A stretch of DNA of 64,000 nucleotides from Bhargavaea ullalensis (GTDB lineage Bacteria; Bacillota; Bacilli; Bacillales_A; Planococcaceae), in assembly GCF_040545425.1 (NCBI RefSeq), contig NZ_JBEPLW010000012.1. One strand, 5' to 3'. This document shows positions 7,955-17,419 of the stretch, piece by piece. The notes beneath the pieces were generated by a model, which searched no databases, was not told the DNA's origin, and was given only the letters and a program-made list of their open reading frames with translations. Position 1 is the first letter of the stretch; each line of letters begins with the position of its first letter. Made by a program: the position numbers and the translations under genes.

Positions 7955-8889
7955 TTGATATCAGGAAACTGTCCAAGTCATACGGGGCGTTTGATGCGCT
8001 TCGGGATCTGGATCTGGAAATAGCGGAAGGGACTGTATTCGGCTTTGTCGGCGCAAACGGTGCGGGGAAGTCCACGACGTTCTCCATCCTGGCCACGCTG
8101 CTGCCGCCCACTTCGGGTGATGCGCTGATCGGCGGGGCAAGCGTGAGGAGTGCCCCCGCAGAGGTCCGGCGGAAAATCGGCTACATGCCTGATTTTTTCG
8201 GTGTATATGATCAACTCAAAACCGATGAGTATCTGGACTTTTACGCAGGCAGCTACGATATCCGACCGCGCGATCGCGATGTCCTGATCAGCCAGCTGCT
8301 CGAACTCGTCAATCTCACGGACAAACGCGGAACATATGTGGACTCTTTGTCGAGGGGGATGAAGCAGCGGCTCTGCCTCGCGCGCAGCCTGATCCACGAT
8401 CCCGAGGTGCTGATTCTGGACGAACCGGCTTCCGGCCTGGATCCGCGGGCGCGCGTGGAAATGCGCGGCATCATGAAGCAGCTGAAGCAGATGAACAAAA
8501 CCATCCTGATTTCTTCCCACATCCTTCCGGAGCTTGCGGAAATGTGCGACGAGATCGGCGTGCTTGACAAGGGTAGGCTCGTCGCGCGCAACTCCGTCAA
8601 GGAGATTCATTCCCGGCTGAAGGGCGACCGGCTCATCACGGTGAAGCTGAACGGCCCGGCGGACCCGGCAGTCCGTTTTTTCGAATCCCGCCCCCATATC
8701 TCCGGGATATCGGAAGAGCCTGCCGCCGGCGAAATTAAATTCTCATTCAGCGGAACGGAAGCAGAGCAGGCGGCCCTGCTGGCGGCTGCCGTCTCGGACG
8801 GGCTCGGTGTCCGTTCATTTTCTGAGGAAGAGACGGACCTCGAGGATGTCTTTTTGGCCATCACGGAAGGAGGGGCCCGCAGTGAATGA
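7951..8889 (+). CDS. ABC transporter ATP-binding protein (GldA/CcmA class)
   Basis: The 312-aa product has a Walker A GANGAGKST (residues 34-42), the signature LSRGMKQR near 133, Walker B VLILDEPASGLDP and the switch His in SSHILPE. The ~80-residue C-terminal extension is typical of ATPases serving ABC-2 exporters. The GTG start overlaps the preceding stop as GTGA, implying translational coupling. It energises the permease encoded next. Substrate unknown. Confidence 0.92.
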   Translation: MIDIRKLSKSYGAFDALRDLDLEIAEGTVFGFVGANGAGKSTTFSILATLLPPTSGDALIGGASVRSAPAEVRRKIGYMPDFFGVYDQLKTDEYLDFYAGSYDIRPRDRDVLISQLLELVNLTDKRGTYVDSLSRGMKQRLCLARSLIHDPEVLILDEPASGLDPRARVEMRGIMKQLKQMNKTILISSHILPELAEMCDEIGVLDKGRLVARNSVKEIHSRLKGDRLITVKLNGPADPAVRFFESRPHISGISEEPAAGEIKFSFSGTEAEQAALLAAAVSDGLGVRSFSEEETDLEDVFLAITEGGARSE

Positions 8890-9727
8890 CAGACTTTCGA
8901 ACCCGGTTCTCATGAAGGAAGTGAAGCTGCGCTTCCGGTCACCCAAAAGCTTCATCGGCATCCTGTTTTATCTGGGTGCGATGAGCCTGTTCGTGTTCGG
9001 TTTCCTGTACATCATGACCACGTTTGACGGGGCGGGATCGGGTTTTGTGAATACGGAACAGAGCTTTATCTTATTCACGGTCCTCACCTACATCCAGCTG
9101 GCGCTCGTACTGTTCATCACGCCGGGACTGACGGCGGGGGCGATCAGCTCCGAAAGGGAAAAGCAGACATTGGGCATGCTCCTGACGACAACCCAGACTT
9201 CATTCCAGATCATTTCCGGCAAGCTGCTGTCGTCGATCGCCTTTCTTCTGCTCATGCTTATTTCCAGCCTGCCGATCTATAGTCTCGTCTTCCTGTTCGG
9301 CGGCATCTCTCCGCTCCAGCTGCTGCTCATGCTGTTTTATTTTATGCTGACCACTGTGGCGATCGGTAGCGTCGGCGTCATGTTTTCCACGCTCATCCGG
9401 AGAACGGCCGTCGCCATGATCGCCACGTACGGCACGATGCTGGCGCTCACTGCGGTGACGGGATTCCTTTCTGTGTTCACCGCTTCCGTCAGCCAGCTGG
9501 GATCGGCGGCGGGGCAGTCGGTGATGGCCCATTTCTGGGCATCGATCAATCCGGCGGTGCTCGTCGCCTCACTGCTGGCCCCCGGTTCGGGAAATATTTT
9601 GGCTGACATGACGGGAATCAGATTTCCGGTCTGGATCACTTATCTGCTGTTTTACGCGGTACTGATCATCGTTTCGGTATTTGTCGCCGTCAGCAGGCTC
9701 CGTGTGAACATGAAGACCGGCAAATAG
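8882..9727 (+). CDS. ABC-2 type transporter permease
   Basis: The start is GTG 8882, eight bases inside the end of the ATPase gene and behind GGAAGGAGGGG; the longer frame to 8807 overlaps the ATPase coding sequence. The 281-aa product has six predicted membrane helices (first about residues 22-44) and the cytoplasmic ISSEREKQTLGMLLTTTQT segment, a hallmark of ABC-2 permeases that contact the ATPase. It resembles GldF/NosY-type permeases. Likely an exporter or a membrane-machinery component rather than an importer, since no binding protein is encoded. Confidence 0.9.
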   Translation: MNDRLSNPVLMKEVKLRFRSPKSFIGILFYLGAMSLFVFGFLYIMTTFDGAGSGFVNTEQSFILFTVLTYIQLALVLFITPGLTAGAISSEREKQTLGMLLTTTQTSFQIISGKLLSSIAFLLLMLISSLPIYSLVFLFGGISPLQLLLMLFYFMLTTVAIGSVGVMFSTLIRRTAVAMIATYGTMLALTAVTGFLSVFTASVSQLGSAAGQSVMAHFWASINPAVLVASLLAPGSGNILADMTGIRFPVWITYLLFYAVLIIVSVFVAVSRLRVNMKTGK

Positions 9728-9738
9728 GAGGGAGCGGA

Positions 9739-11133
9739 ATGGACAGCAGTGCATTGCTGGAACGGATGATCGGCAAGGTGCGCCGGCGGCTCGGTGTTCT
9801 TTGGGCGGCAAGACAGGGATTGAGGGGCGTTGCCTGGGGAATCTGGGCAGCGGCCGCTCTTTTATTGGCCACGCGATTTTTTGTGCTGCCCGGATACCTT
9901 TTTTATGCTGCGGGAACTTTCACCGCAGTGCTGGCCGCAGTGCTGATCGCCGGGCGGCAAAGCGTGCCGGGCAGGAAGCAGGCACTTTTTGCACTGGACC
10001 GGCATGTGCCGGACAATCTGATCCTCGCTGCAGGTTCTCTGAACGGGCATTCCGGTCCATTGGAAGCCCGTTTGCTCGAGGAAGCAGCCGGGAGGGCGGA
10101 TGCTGCGCTGGCAGGATTCCGGAAGGAGAAAAGGCACTGGGTGGAGCGGAAGACGTTGTTTTGGGCCGCTGCCGGGCTCGGTGTCCTTCTTGTGTCCGGG
10201 TTGTTTCCGTCTTCCGCCCAGCAGGAGGCGAAGGAAACCGAATTGGAACGCAGCATCGTGACTTCCCTTCAGAAGCAAGTGCACCGCCTGCGTGAGCGTA
10301 CCGCAGAAGATGAAGTCGGAAAACAGCTGGCCGATCTCGCTGCGGTGCTCGGCAAGACCGAACGCCCGGAAGAGGCCATCCGCGAAACCGTGAAGCTTCA
10401 GCGTGAGCTGAGTCTCCGGGACCGGATGGGCGACACGGGGGAACGGCCGGACATCGATGGCAACGGATTGTCTGCGGGAGAGACGGCGTCTGAATTGGCG
10501 CAGATGGCGGGCGATGCTGATGAGCGGCTCTCAAGCCTTGGCCGCTCTGCTGCGGACAACGGGGGAGAGCCGCCCCTGGCAGTCAAGGAAGATCCTGCGG
10601 ACAGCGGCGGTGGAGACGGTGGCGGACGCGGATCCGGCGGTGAAAACGGGGATACTCCAAACGGCCGTGCGCCCGGTTCCGCAGAAGGCTCCGAAAAGGG
10701 TTCCGGACAAGGTTCAGACGGTTCCGGGGAAGACCCGGACGCAGTGGGCGAAGGGGAAGGAACCACCGGAGAAAAAGCCCCCGGTTCCGGGGAACCCGAT
10801 TCTTCCGGCAGCGAGACCGGCGGAAAAGGGGACGGCGCTGACGGACAAGGCGGAAAAGGTGCAGGCAGCGGCCGTGGAAGCCGGACTCTTGTCAGTACGC
10901 CGCCACCCGACATGACGCACCGGGATCCCACATCGGACAGCGGACCCGTCCGTCCGGGAGGTACACCCGAAAAGGGCCGGGTTCCCGCGGAGAAGGGAAC
11001 CGTCCGCCCGTACGGCGAGGCACTCGGCGATTACCGGGACGCCTATCTGGAAAGCGCCGGACAGCTTGGCCTTCCAGAGGAACTGCAACGGGTTCTGAGC
11101 GAATACTTTTCTTCCCTGGAAAAAGAAGACTAA
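9739..11133 (+). CDS. Membrane protein with long Gly/Ser/Glu/Asp-rich disordered region
   Basis: The 464-aa product starts at ATG 9739 behind GGAGGGAGCGG. It has membrane helices at about 27-47, 52-72 and 137-157, a charged helical region (about 165-250, probable coiled coil), a low-complexity acidic Gly/Ser stretch (about 275-375) and an ordered C-terminal segment ending in SSLEKED. No family recognised. In MoxR/DUF58/VWA operons of other bacteria, large membrane proteins with disordered tails occupy this place; a comparable role is inference. The disordered segment is highly GC-rich. Confidence 0.78.
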   Translation: MDSSALLERMIGKVRRRLGVLWAARQGLRGVAWGIWAAAALLLATRFFVLPGYLFYAAGTFTAVLAAVLIAGRQSVPGRKQALFALDRHVPDNLILAAGSLNGHSGPLEARLLEEAAGRADAALAGFRKEKRHWVERKTLFWAAAGLGVLLVSGLFPSSAQQEAKETELERSIVTSLQKQVHRLRERTAEDEVGKQLADLAAVLGKTERPEEAIRETVKLQRELSLRDRMGDTGERPDIDGNGLSAGETASELAQMAGDADERLSSLGRSAADNGGEPPLAVKEDPADSGGGDGGGRGSGGENGDTPNGRAPGSAEGSEKGSGQGSDGSGEDPDAVGEGEGTTGEKAPGSGEPDSSGSETGGKGDGADGQGGKGAGSGRGSRTLVSTPPPDMTHRDPTSDSGPVRPGGTPEKGRVPAEKGTVRPYGEALGDYRDAYLESAGQLGLPEELQRVLSEYFSSLEKED

Positions 11134-11148
11134 GGAGGCGGGACGGCC

Positions 11149-12135
11149 ATGGAGACTGAAGAATATGCAGAAATGGGGCGGGCAATCCGCGACATCCGAG
11201 ATGAAGTGGGAAAGTTCATCGTCGGCCAGAAAGAAGCGGTGGACCTGATCCTCTTTTCGATCATCGGAGGCGGACACGCCTTGCTGGAAGGGCTTCCGGG
11301 TCTCGGGAAGACGATGCTCGTCCGGACATTCTCCGAGGTGCTCGATCTTGGTTTTTCCAGGATCCAGTTCACGCCGGATCTGATGCCTTCCGACATTACG
11401 GGCACGAGCATCCTCGAACGGCTTCCGGACGGCGGGCAACGGTTTGTGTTCAGGGAAGGCCCGATATTCAGCGAAATGGTACTCGCCGATGAAATCAACC
11501 GGGCGACCCCAAAAACACAGAGCGCCCTCCTGGAAGCGATGGGGGAACGCACGGTCACGGTACTCGGCGAGACGAGGCGCATGGCGGATCCGTTCTTCGT
11601 TTTAGCCACGCAGAACCCGATTGAACTGGAAGGCACCTATCCGCTTCCAGAAGCACAGCTCGACCGGTTTCTCTGCAAGATCCTCGTTCCGTATCCGGAC
11701 CGCGAAGAGCTGAAGGAAATCATGCGGCGGACGACGGGTGCGGATCCGGCACCTTTGAAGAAAGTGATGGATCCCGGAGCGGTCAGAAGGGCAAGGGAAC
11801 TGGCCAGGGCGGTCGTCCTGCCGGAAGAAATGCTGGATGCGGCGGCCCGAATCGTTGTCGCCACCCGGCCGGAAAAGTCGGACATCCCTGATATTGCCCG
11901 CTTTGTCCGGATTGGCAGCGGGCCGCGCGGACTCCAGAGCCTCATCGCGCTTGCCAAGTCGCGCGCCCTGTCGGAAGGACGGTATCATGTATCGATCGCC
12001 GACTTGCGGGCGTCCGCAGCCCCGGCGCTCCGCCACCGGCTGATTCTCGGCTATGAAGGAGAGGCTTCCGGCGTCACGCCTGATGATCTGATCGGCAAGA
12101 TTGTCGGAGAAGCCCTCTCCGGTGTCCGTTCATGA
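11149..12135 (+). CDS. MoxR-family AAA+ ATPase
   Basis: The 328-aa product has a Walker A GLPGLGKT at about residues 49-56, Walker B VLADEINRA near 112 and the family hallmark ATQNPIELEGTYPLPEAQ near 155. C-terminal lid domain is present. MoxR ATPases act as chaperones for assembly of complexes containing VWA proteins. ATG 11149 follows AAGGAGGCGGGA. The final ATGA is shared with the DUF58 gene. Its partners are likely the two VWA proteins downstream. Confidence 0.93.
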   Translation: METEEYAEMGRAIRDIRDEVGKFIVGQKEAVDLILFSIIGGGHALLEGLPGLGKTMLVRTFSEVLDLGFSRIQFTPDLMPSDITGTSILERLPDGGQRFVFREGPIFSEMVLADEINRATPKTQSALLEAMGERTVTVLGETRRMADPFFVLATQNPIELEGTYPLPEAQLDRFLCKILVPYPDREELKEIMRRTTGADPAPLKKVMDPGAVRRARELARAVVLPEEMLDAAARIVVATRPEKSDIPDIARFVRIGSGPRGLQSLIALAKSRALSEGRYHVSIADLRASAAPALRHRLILGYEGEASGVTPDDLIGKIVGEALSGVRS

Positions 12136-13007
12136 ACGAGGAGGTGTTCTTCCCTGCGGAGTGGCTTGCCCGGATCGGACGGTGCCGGCTTGTTCCCCAT
12201 TCCCGCTTCAGAGGTGTCCAAAGGGGATCGAGCCTGTCGGGCAGGACCGGAAACTCACCCGATTTTTCCGATTTTGCGGAATACCATCCCGGCGATGATA
12301 TCCGGAAAGTCGATTGGAATGTGTATGGACGGACCGAGAAACTGTACGTGAGACGTTATCTTGATGAGCGCGAATTGCGTGTGTCGGTCATTCTCGACGG
12401 GACCCGTTCGATGGCCGGCGGCGGCCGCTGGCTGTTCGCAAGACAGCTTTGTGCCGCAATCGGGCTGATCGCCCTGGGCTCGGATGATCATTTCTCGGCA
12501 GGCCTGGCGGGAGGCACGCCTGCTGGCCTGTTCAGCGGAAAGGGGGCAAGGAGCCGGAATGCCTTTTTGCAAAAGTTGACCTCGCTTCCCGCACCCGCAG
12601 AAACCGGGGGCTTTGCAGAGGAAGCATGGAAATTCGCCGGACAGGCTGCCACCATCCGCTTCCTCATCACGGACGGGCTGGAGCCGGCCGGACACTTTGA
12701 GGCGCTGTTCCGCCGGATGCTCGCTGCGGGCGGGGAGACGCGGTTGATCCTCGTTGGCGGGGAAGACGCCGCCGTGCCGGATGTTCGCGGAGACTTCCGG
12801 TTCATCGACTCGGAAACCGGAAAGTCCGTGGCCGTGACGCTGACGCCCGGGGCGCGCCGGGCTTACGAGGAACGGCGCGTTGCACACCGTCTCGCGGTTG
12901 CCGGCATTTGCCGGAACTTCGGTATCCGGCTGCTGGAAGTGCAGCCTGCCGAAGGGATTCCCGGTTTCGTCAACGGAAAAATGAGGGGTGCCGGATGGAT
13001 CCGCTGA
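12132..13007 (+). CDS. DUF58 domain protein
   Basis: The 291-aa product contains the DUF58 core EYHPGDDIRKVDWNVYGR (about residues 54-71), followed by a VWA-like strand with the partial metal site DGTRSM. DUF58 proteins are almost always encoded beside MoxR ATPases. It is coupled to the MoxR gene by an ATGA overlap. Unlike many DUF58 proteins it shows no N-terminal membrane helices, so it is probably cytoplasmic. Confidence 0.9.
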   Translation: MNEEVFFPAEWLARIGRCRLVPHSRFRGVQRGSSLSGRTGNSPDFSDFAEYHPGDDIRKVDWNVYGRTEKLYVRRYLDERELRVSVILDGTRSMAGGGRWLFARQLCAAIGLIALGSDDHFSAGLAGGTPAGLFSGKGARSRNAFLQKLTSLPAPAETGGFAEEAWKFAGQAATIRFLITDGLEPAGHFEALFRRMLAAGGETRLILVGGEDAAVPDVRGDFRFIDSETGKSVAVTLTPGARRAYEERRVAHRLAVAGICRNFGIRLLEVQPAEGIPGFVNGKMRGAGWIR

Positions 13008-13049
13008 GGGTGAAGTCCGGGGCGGTGCCTTCGGAAAGGAGGGGAGCGG

Positions 13050-14813
13050 ATGGAAATCGGGTCGCCCGGAATGCTGTGGACGGCGGTCATCCCGGCAGCC
13101 GTCGTGCTTTATTACTTTTTTACAAAGCGCTATGACGATCTCATCATTCCGAGCACGCTGTTTTTTGAAGAGACGAAGCGGCATGAGGAGGCGTCGCCTT
13201 TTCTCCGCCGTCTCAGGCGGAATGCCTTGTTTTACCTCCAGATGGCAGCGCTGCTTCTGTTCGTGTTTCTCCTTCTCGGCCCTGCGCTCGGCAAAGGAGC
13301 GCAAAAGACGGGAGAAGTGCTGTTCATCGTGGATGCGTCCGCTTCGATGCTCGCGGAAACGGACGGCCGGACACTGTTTGAGCAACACCGGCAGACAATG
13401 GGTGAACTGGTCCGTGGGCATCCAAACAGCCGGTTCACCGTCATACAGGCCGGCGAAGAGCCGGAAATCTTGCTGTCCCGCTCGGATGTTCCCGGGGAAG
13501 TGCTCGGCATCCTCGACGGCCTCCGGGTGACGTACGGACCTGAAGAGATGGAAAGCACTTTGGCGCTCGCAGTGACGGCGGCGGACGGCCTGTCTGCGAC
13601 CGCCCACGTGTTCACCGATTCCCTTGAGGGGAAGAGCCTGCCGGAAACAGAAGGGCTCGCCTGGCGGGTGCATGCGGCCGGGAAGGCTCCGGACAACGTT
13701 TCGGTGGAGGCGTTCGGCGTGGCAGACACGCCGGACGGGCGTTCGGCAATCGCAAAGGTGGGCAATCAGTCCGGCGCAGAAAAACGGATCACGCTTTCTG
13801 TACGGGACGAAACGGGACAACGGGCAGCGGAACCCCGGGAGATGACGCTGGAACCGGGAACATCCGAGAATATCCGGATCGACGGCTTAAGGGAGGCAGC
13901 CGCCTATTCGCTTCAGGCGGATGCGGAAGACGGCTATGAGCCTGACAACGAGGCGTTTGCTGTACCGGGCGGCCGGTCGCTCCCCGTGTATGCGGATTCC
14001 CGTCTCCATGCCCTCGTACACAAAGGCCTTCGCGCGGCCGGTTACCGGACACTGCTCTTTGATCCCGGAGAGCAGGGCTCGCTGCCGGACGAAGCGGTCG
14101 TCTTCACCCCTGATGAACGGCTGTTCATTCAGCGGGGCGGCCGGACGGTTCTGTTCGGCCGGAGCATGGAAAAATCGTCCGGACCGCCCGCAGCGGCAGA
14201 CCGTGCCGAAGATTCGCTGTTCTCGTTCGCCCCGCTGGAAGGAGTGTATGTTTCGGAGCTGTACCCGCCGTTTGGAGACAGATTCAAGACGATTGCAGAG
14301 GCCGGCGGACGGCCGTTCATCCAGCGTTCGGAAGCGGGCGGCATCGCAGTCCTTGCGGAACCCCAGATGACCGACTGGCCGCTCCGGCCGTCTTTCCCGC
14401 TGTTCCTGTGGAGCACCGTAGACCGCTATTCCGCCGAAGGAGGCGGGCTCGGCTCTTTCCTGCCGGGCGAGCTCCGACCGTTGCCGCCTCCGCCGGGTGG
14501 AGACGGCTGGGAACTGTTCACGGCCGGCGGTGAATTTGTCGGAGACACCCAAGCCGGCCGCACCTTTCAAGCCCCGAAAAGGCCCGGCCTGTACTTGCTC
14601 CGTTCCGCCGGTGAGGAACGGTACCTGGCGGTGGTCCTTCCCGACTCGGAAAAGCATCCGGCTGCGGGACAATCATTCAGTTCGGGCGAAGAGGGGCAGC
14701 GGAGCGGGGCGGATCAAGCGGGAACTTCCCCGGCCGTCCCGGTCCTCCTGCTCATTCTCGCATTGATGCTTGCCGAATGGGAGGTGCAGCGCCGTCATGG
14801 ACTTTCGTATTGA
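13050..14813 (+). CDS. BatA-like membrane protein with VWA domain
   Basis: The 587-aa product has an N-terminal BatA-type region: a short helix at about 8-22, the phrase FFEETKRHEE, then a second helix at about 63-80. A VWA domain follows with MIDAS DASAS near residue 93. A beta-rich region and an amidotransferase-like portion (residues about 330-480) come next, and a C-terminal helix near 560-580. The ATG is behind GGAAAGGAGGGGA. Topology suggests VWA and later domains on one membrane face. It is a probable MoxR client. Confidence 0.85.
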   Translation: MEIGSPGMLWTAVIPAAVVLYYFFTKRYDDLIIPSTLFFEETKRHEEASPFLRRLRRNALFYLQMAALLLFVFLLLGPALGKGAQKTGEVLFIVDASASMLAETDGRTLFEQHRQTMGELVRGHPNSRFTVIQAGEEPEILLSRSDVPGEVLGILDGLRVTYGPEEMESTLALAVTAADGLSATAHVFTDSLEGKSLPETEGLAWRVHAAGKAPDNVSVEAFGVADTPDGRSAIAKVGNQSGAEKRITLSVRDETGQRAAEPREMTLEPGTSENIRIDGLREAAAYSLQADAEDGYEPDNEAFAVPGGRSLPVYADSRLHALVHKGLRAAGYRTLLFDPGEQGSLPDEAVVFTPDERLFIQRGGRTVLFGRSMEKSSGPPAAADRAEDSLFSFAPLEGVYVSELYPPFGDRFKTIAEAGGRPFIQRSEAGGIAVLAEPQMTDWPLRPSFPLFLWSTVDRYSAEGGGLGSFLPGELRPLPPPPGGDGWELFTAGGEFVGDTQAGRTFQAPKRPGLYLLRSAGEERYLAVVLPDSEKHPAAGQSFSSGEEGQRSGADQAGTSPAVPVLLLILALMLAEWEVQRRHGLSY

Positions 14814-17373
14814 ACAGCCGTATTGGCTGCTGCTTGCCGTCCCGGCAGCGATTTATTTGGCCTGGACTTACAGGCGCTCGGTGAAGGGAGGCGGGCGGCG
14901 CGGCGTTGTCCTGCTCTTGCTCAGGAGCACGGCCGCGGCCTGTCTGATCATTGCGGCGTCTTCTCCGCATCTTCTGCTCGGAAGCGGCAGACAGCAGATT
15001 TTCATTCTTGCCGACCGCTCCGTTTCCATGGATGGAAGCGAAGACGGGGTGGAGTCGTGGCTGTCCGGAGCGGCAGCCGGGAAAAAAGAAAATCAGGATG
15101 TCCGCATCCTGTCGTTTGCGGGCTCAGTCCGCGAAGGTTCAAAAGGCGGCGGCTTGCGTAAGGAATCCGGACCGGGCGGAGCGGGAGAGACGGATCTTGA
15201 ACAGGCGATCCGCCACGCGGCTGCCGCTGCCGGCGGAAAACCGGCCAGGATCGTCCTGCTGACAGACGGCCGGGAAACGAGGGGAGATGCACTCGCCTAC
15301 GCCCGTTCCGTCCTCCCGCCGCACATCACCGTCGATGCAGTCGAATTTTCTCCTCCTCCCAGAGAGGATGCGGCGGTTTCTTCTTTCCGGATTCCGCCGT
15401 CCGGCCGTGCCGGCGAGGTGCTGGATCTGGAAGTGACCGTCGAGTCGACGGCCGCGGCGACTGGCCGTCTGCTTCTTTTTAAAGAGGACCGTCTTGCAGA
15501 AGAGCGGACGGTTGAGCTGAGTGAGGGAGAAAACCGGTTTTTGTTCAAGGAAACGCAGGATGATGAAGGGTTCATCCGATATGAAGCCCAGATCATCACG
15601 GAAGGCGACGGAATCGGCGAGAACAACAAAATGAACGCGGTGACGGATATCGCGGGGCCGCCCCGTTTCCTCCTCGTCGGACAAGACAACTCGCCGAGTC
15701 CGATCGGCAAATGGATCGGGAACGAAAAAGTCCGCGTCGACAGCATCGGCGCGGAAGAACTGCCGAATGACCTTGCCGCATACCTGTCTTATGACGGGAT
15801 CATCTTTGACAATATCCCCGGACATCTTGTCGGGGAGGACCGGATGGGTCTGATCCAAGAAGCGGTGAAAACGTTCGGAACCGGATTCATGATGGTCGGC
15901 GGGGAGGAAAGCTTCGGCCTGGGCGGCTATTACAGGACACCGATCGAAGAACTGCTTCCCGTCTCCATGGACGTCACCGGAACGCACATCATCCCGTCTC
16001 TCGGCCTGGTGATCGTCCTGGACAGGTCCGGAAGCATGATGGGCACCAAGCTGGACATGGCGAAAGAGGCCGCTTCCCGGTCGGCGGCACTGCTGCGTCC
16101 CGATGACACGCTCGGGTTCATCGCGTTCGATGATGAGCCGTGGGAAGTGATCGAAACGGGTCCTGTCGGCGATCCCGCCAAGGCGCTGGAGTCGATCCAA
16201 TCGGTGATAACCGGCGGAGGCACCGATCTGTTCCCGGCTGTCCGGCTTGCCGTTGAGCGGCTGTCGGAAGCGGACGCCCAGCGAAAGCATGTGATCCTGC
16301 TGACAGACGGGATGTCTGCAGAGGGCGGCGACTACGAAGGCGTGCTGAAGCAGGCTGCATCCAACAACATCACGGTCTCTTCCGTCGCCATCGGATCTGA
16401 TGCCGATCGTGTGCTGCTCAGCCGGCTTGCAGACCTCGGCTCCGGCCGCTTCTACGATGTCCGTGATGCTGATGCGGTTCCGGCCATCCTGTCCCGGGAG
16501 ACGGCCATGCTGTCCAGGACTTTCATCGTCGATGAGCCGTTCCGTCCCGCCGTCCGACCGACCGAAGGCTGGGAGGTCCTCTCGGGATCCCTGCCGGAGA
16601 TGAATGCGTATATCGCCGTGACCGCGAAGCCGTCAGCGGACGTGATCATGGAAAGTCCACTGGAAGATCCGGTCATCGCGGAATGGATGTACGGACTCGG
16701 CCGGACGGTCGCCTACACATCGGGTTCCGGCGGATGGAGCGGAGGCTTTGCCGGCTGGGAGGATTGGCCGCGGCTCTGGACGGCTGCAGCCGCCCGTCTG
16801 CTTCCTTCTTACCGGGAAGAGCCGTTTGAAGTGACGAGGAGCGAGGACGGCTCCTATCTTGTAACCGGCTCCGGCAGATCCTCTTTCCTGGATGTGGCAG
16901 TAGTGGACGCAAAGGGCAATGAAATCGAAGCGTCCGTCGACCCGACCGGTCCCGGGAGTGCAAGGGTGAGGTTTGATCCGGCGCCAGGTCTTGTCTTTTT
17001 CAGAATCTCTGGCGACGGGGAAACCTACGCCAAAGTCGGCCTGTCCGTGCCTTATGGGTCGGAATACAGACCCGGCCCGCCCGACGGGAAATTGTTGGAG
17101 GCGCTTGCCGAAGAGACCGGCGGCCGGATGGTCGAAAAGCCAGCGGAAGCACTCAGGACGCAGGAAAGGAAGCAGTGGGAAACGGCGCCGGCCTGGCGGT
17201 GGTTCGCCCTTTCTTCCATGCTCCTGTTTTTCGCCGACATCACGCTCAGGCGATTCGGCAGTCCGTCGGCAACAGTGAACAAGCGAAGACGGATGAAGGA
17301 ATCGCCCGGTGCACCAGCCGCCGGTCCGTCCCATATCCAGAGGCTGCTGGATGAAAAAAGGAAAAGTGAATGA
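14797..17373 (+). CDS. Membrane protein with two VWA domains and a GATase-like domain
   Basis: Start ATG 14797 follows GGGAGGTG and overlaps the previous gene by 17 bases; an ATG at 14770 lacks a site. The 858-aa product has helices near residues 8-24 and 42-60, a first VWA domain (MIDAS DRSVS near 71), an amidotransferase-like segment (GFMMVGGEESFGLGGYY near 370), a second VWA domain (MIDAS DRSGS near 409 with TGGGTD and LLTDG), and a C-terminal helix near 800-820. Two complete MIDAS motifs suggest metal-dependent protein contacts. It ends the operon at a strong terminator. Confidence 0.87.
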   Translation: MDFRIEQPYWLLLAVPAAIYLAWTYRRSVKGGGRRGVVLLLLRSTAAACLIIAASSPHLLLGSGRQQIFILADRSVSMDGSEDGVESWLSGAAAGKKENQDVRILSFAGSVREGSKGGGLRKESGPGGAGETDLEQAIRHAAAAAGGKPARIVLLTDGRETRGDALAYARSVLPPHITVDAVEFSPPPREDAAVSSFRIPPSGRAGEVLDLEVTVESTAAATGRLLLFKEDRLAEERTVELSEGENRFLFKETQDDEGFIRYEAQIITEGDGIGENNKMNAVTDIAGPPRFLLVGQDNSPSPIGKWIGNEKVRVDSIGAEELPNDLAAYLSYDGIIFDNIPGHLVGEDRMGLIQEAVKTFGTGFMMVGGEESFGLGGYYRTPIEELLPVSMDVTGTHIIPSLGLVIVLDRSGSMMGTKLDMAKEAASRSAALLRPDDTLGFIAFDDEPWEVIETGPVGDPAKALESIQSVITGGGTDLFPAVRLAVERLSEADAQRKHVILLTDGMSAEGGDYEGVLKQAASNNITVSSVAIGSDADRVLLSRLADLGSGRFYDVRDADAVPAILSRETAMLSRTFIVDEPFRPAVRPTEGWEVLSGSLPEMNAYIAVTAKPSADVIMESPLEDPVIAEWMYGLGRTVAYTSGSGGWSGGFAGWEDWPRLWTAAAARLLPSYREEPFEVTRSEDGSYLVTGSGRSSFLDVAVVDAKGNEIEASVDPTGPGSARVRFDPAPGLVFFRISGDGETYAKVGLSVPYGSEYRPGPPDGKLLEALAEETGGRMVEKPAEALRTQERKQWETAPAWRWFALSSMLLFFADITLRRFGSPSATVNKRRRMKESPGAPAAGPSHIQRLLDEKRKSE

Positions 17374-17416
17374 CGAAAGCCGGAAGGGTGATTGTTTTCC
17401 CTTCCGGCTTTCTTTG
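17374..17416. terminator. Terminator between the VWA operon and the MFS gene
   Basis: AAAGCCGGAAGGG and CCCTTCCGGCTTT form a long perfect stem (17376-17411) with T-rich sequence following, only a few bases past the VWA stop and before the convergent MFS stop. Probably serves both directions. Confidence 0.88.
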
Positions 17417-17419
17417 ATG

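Noticed and set aside
12255..13820. 521-aa minus-strand open frame inside the DUF58/VWA genes
   Set aside because: It is antisense to two well-supported genes with domain motifs, and its sequence is His/Arg/Pro-rich with no motif.
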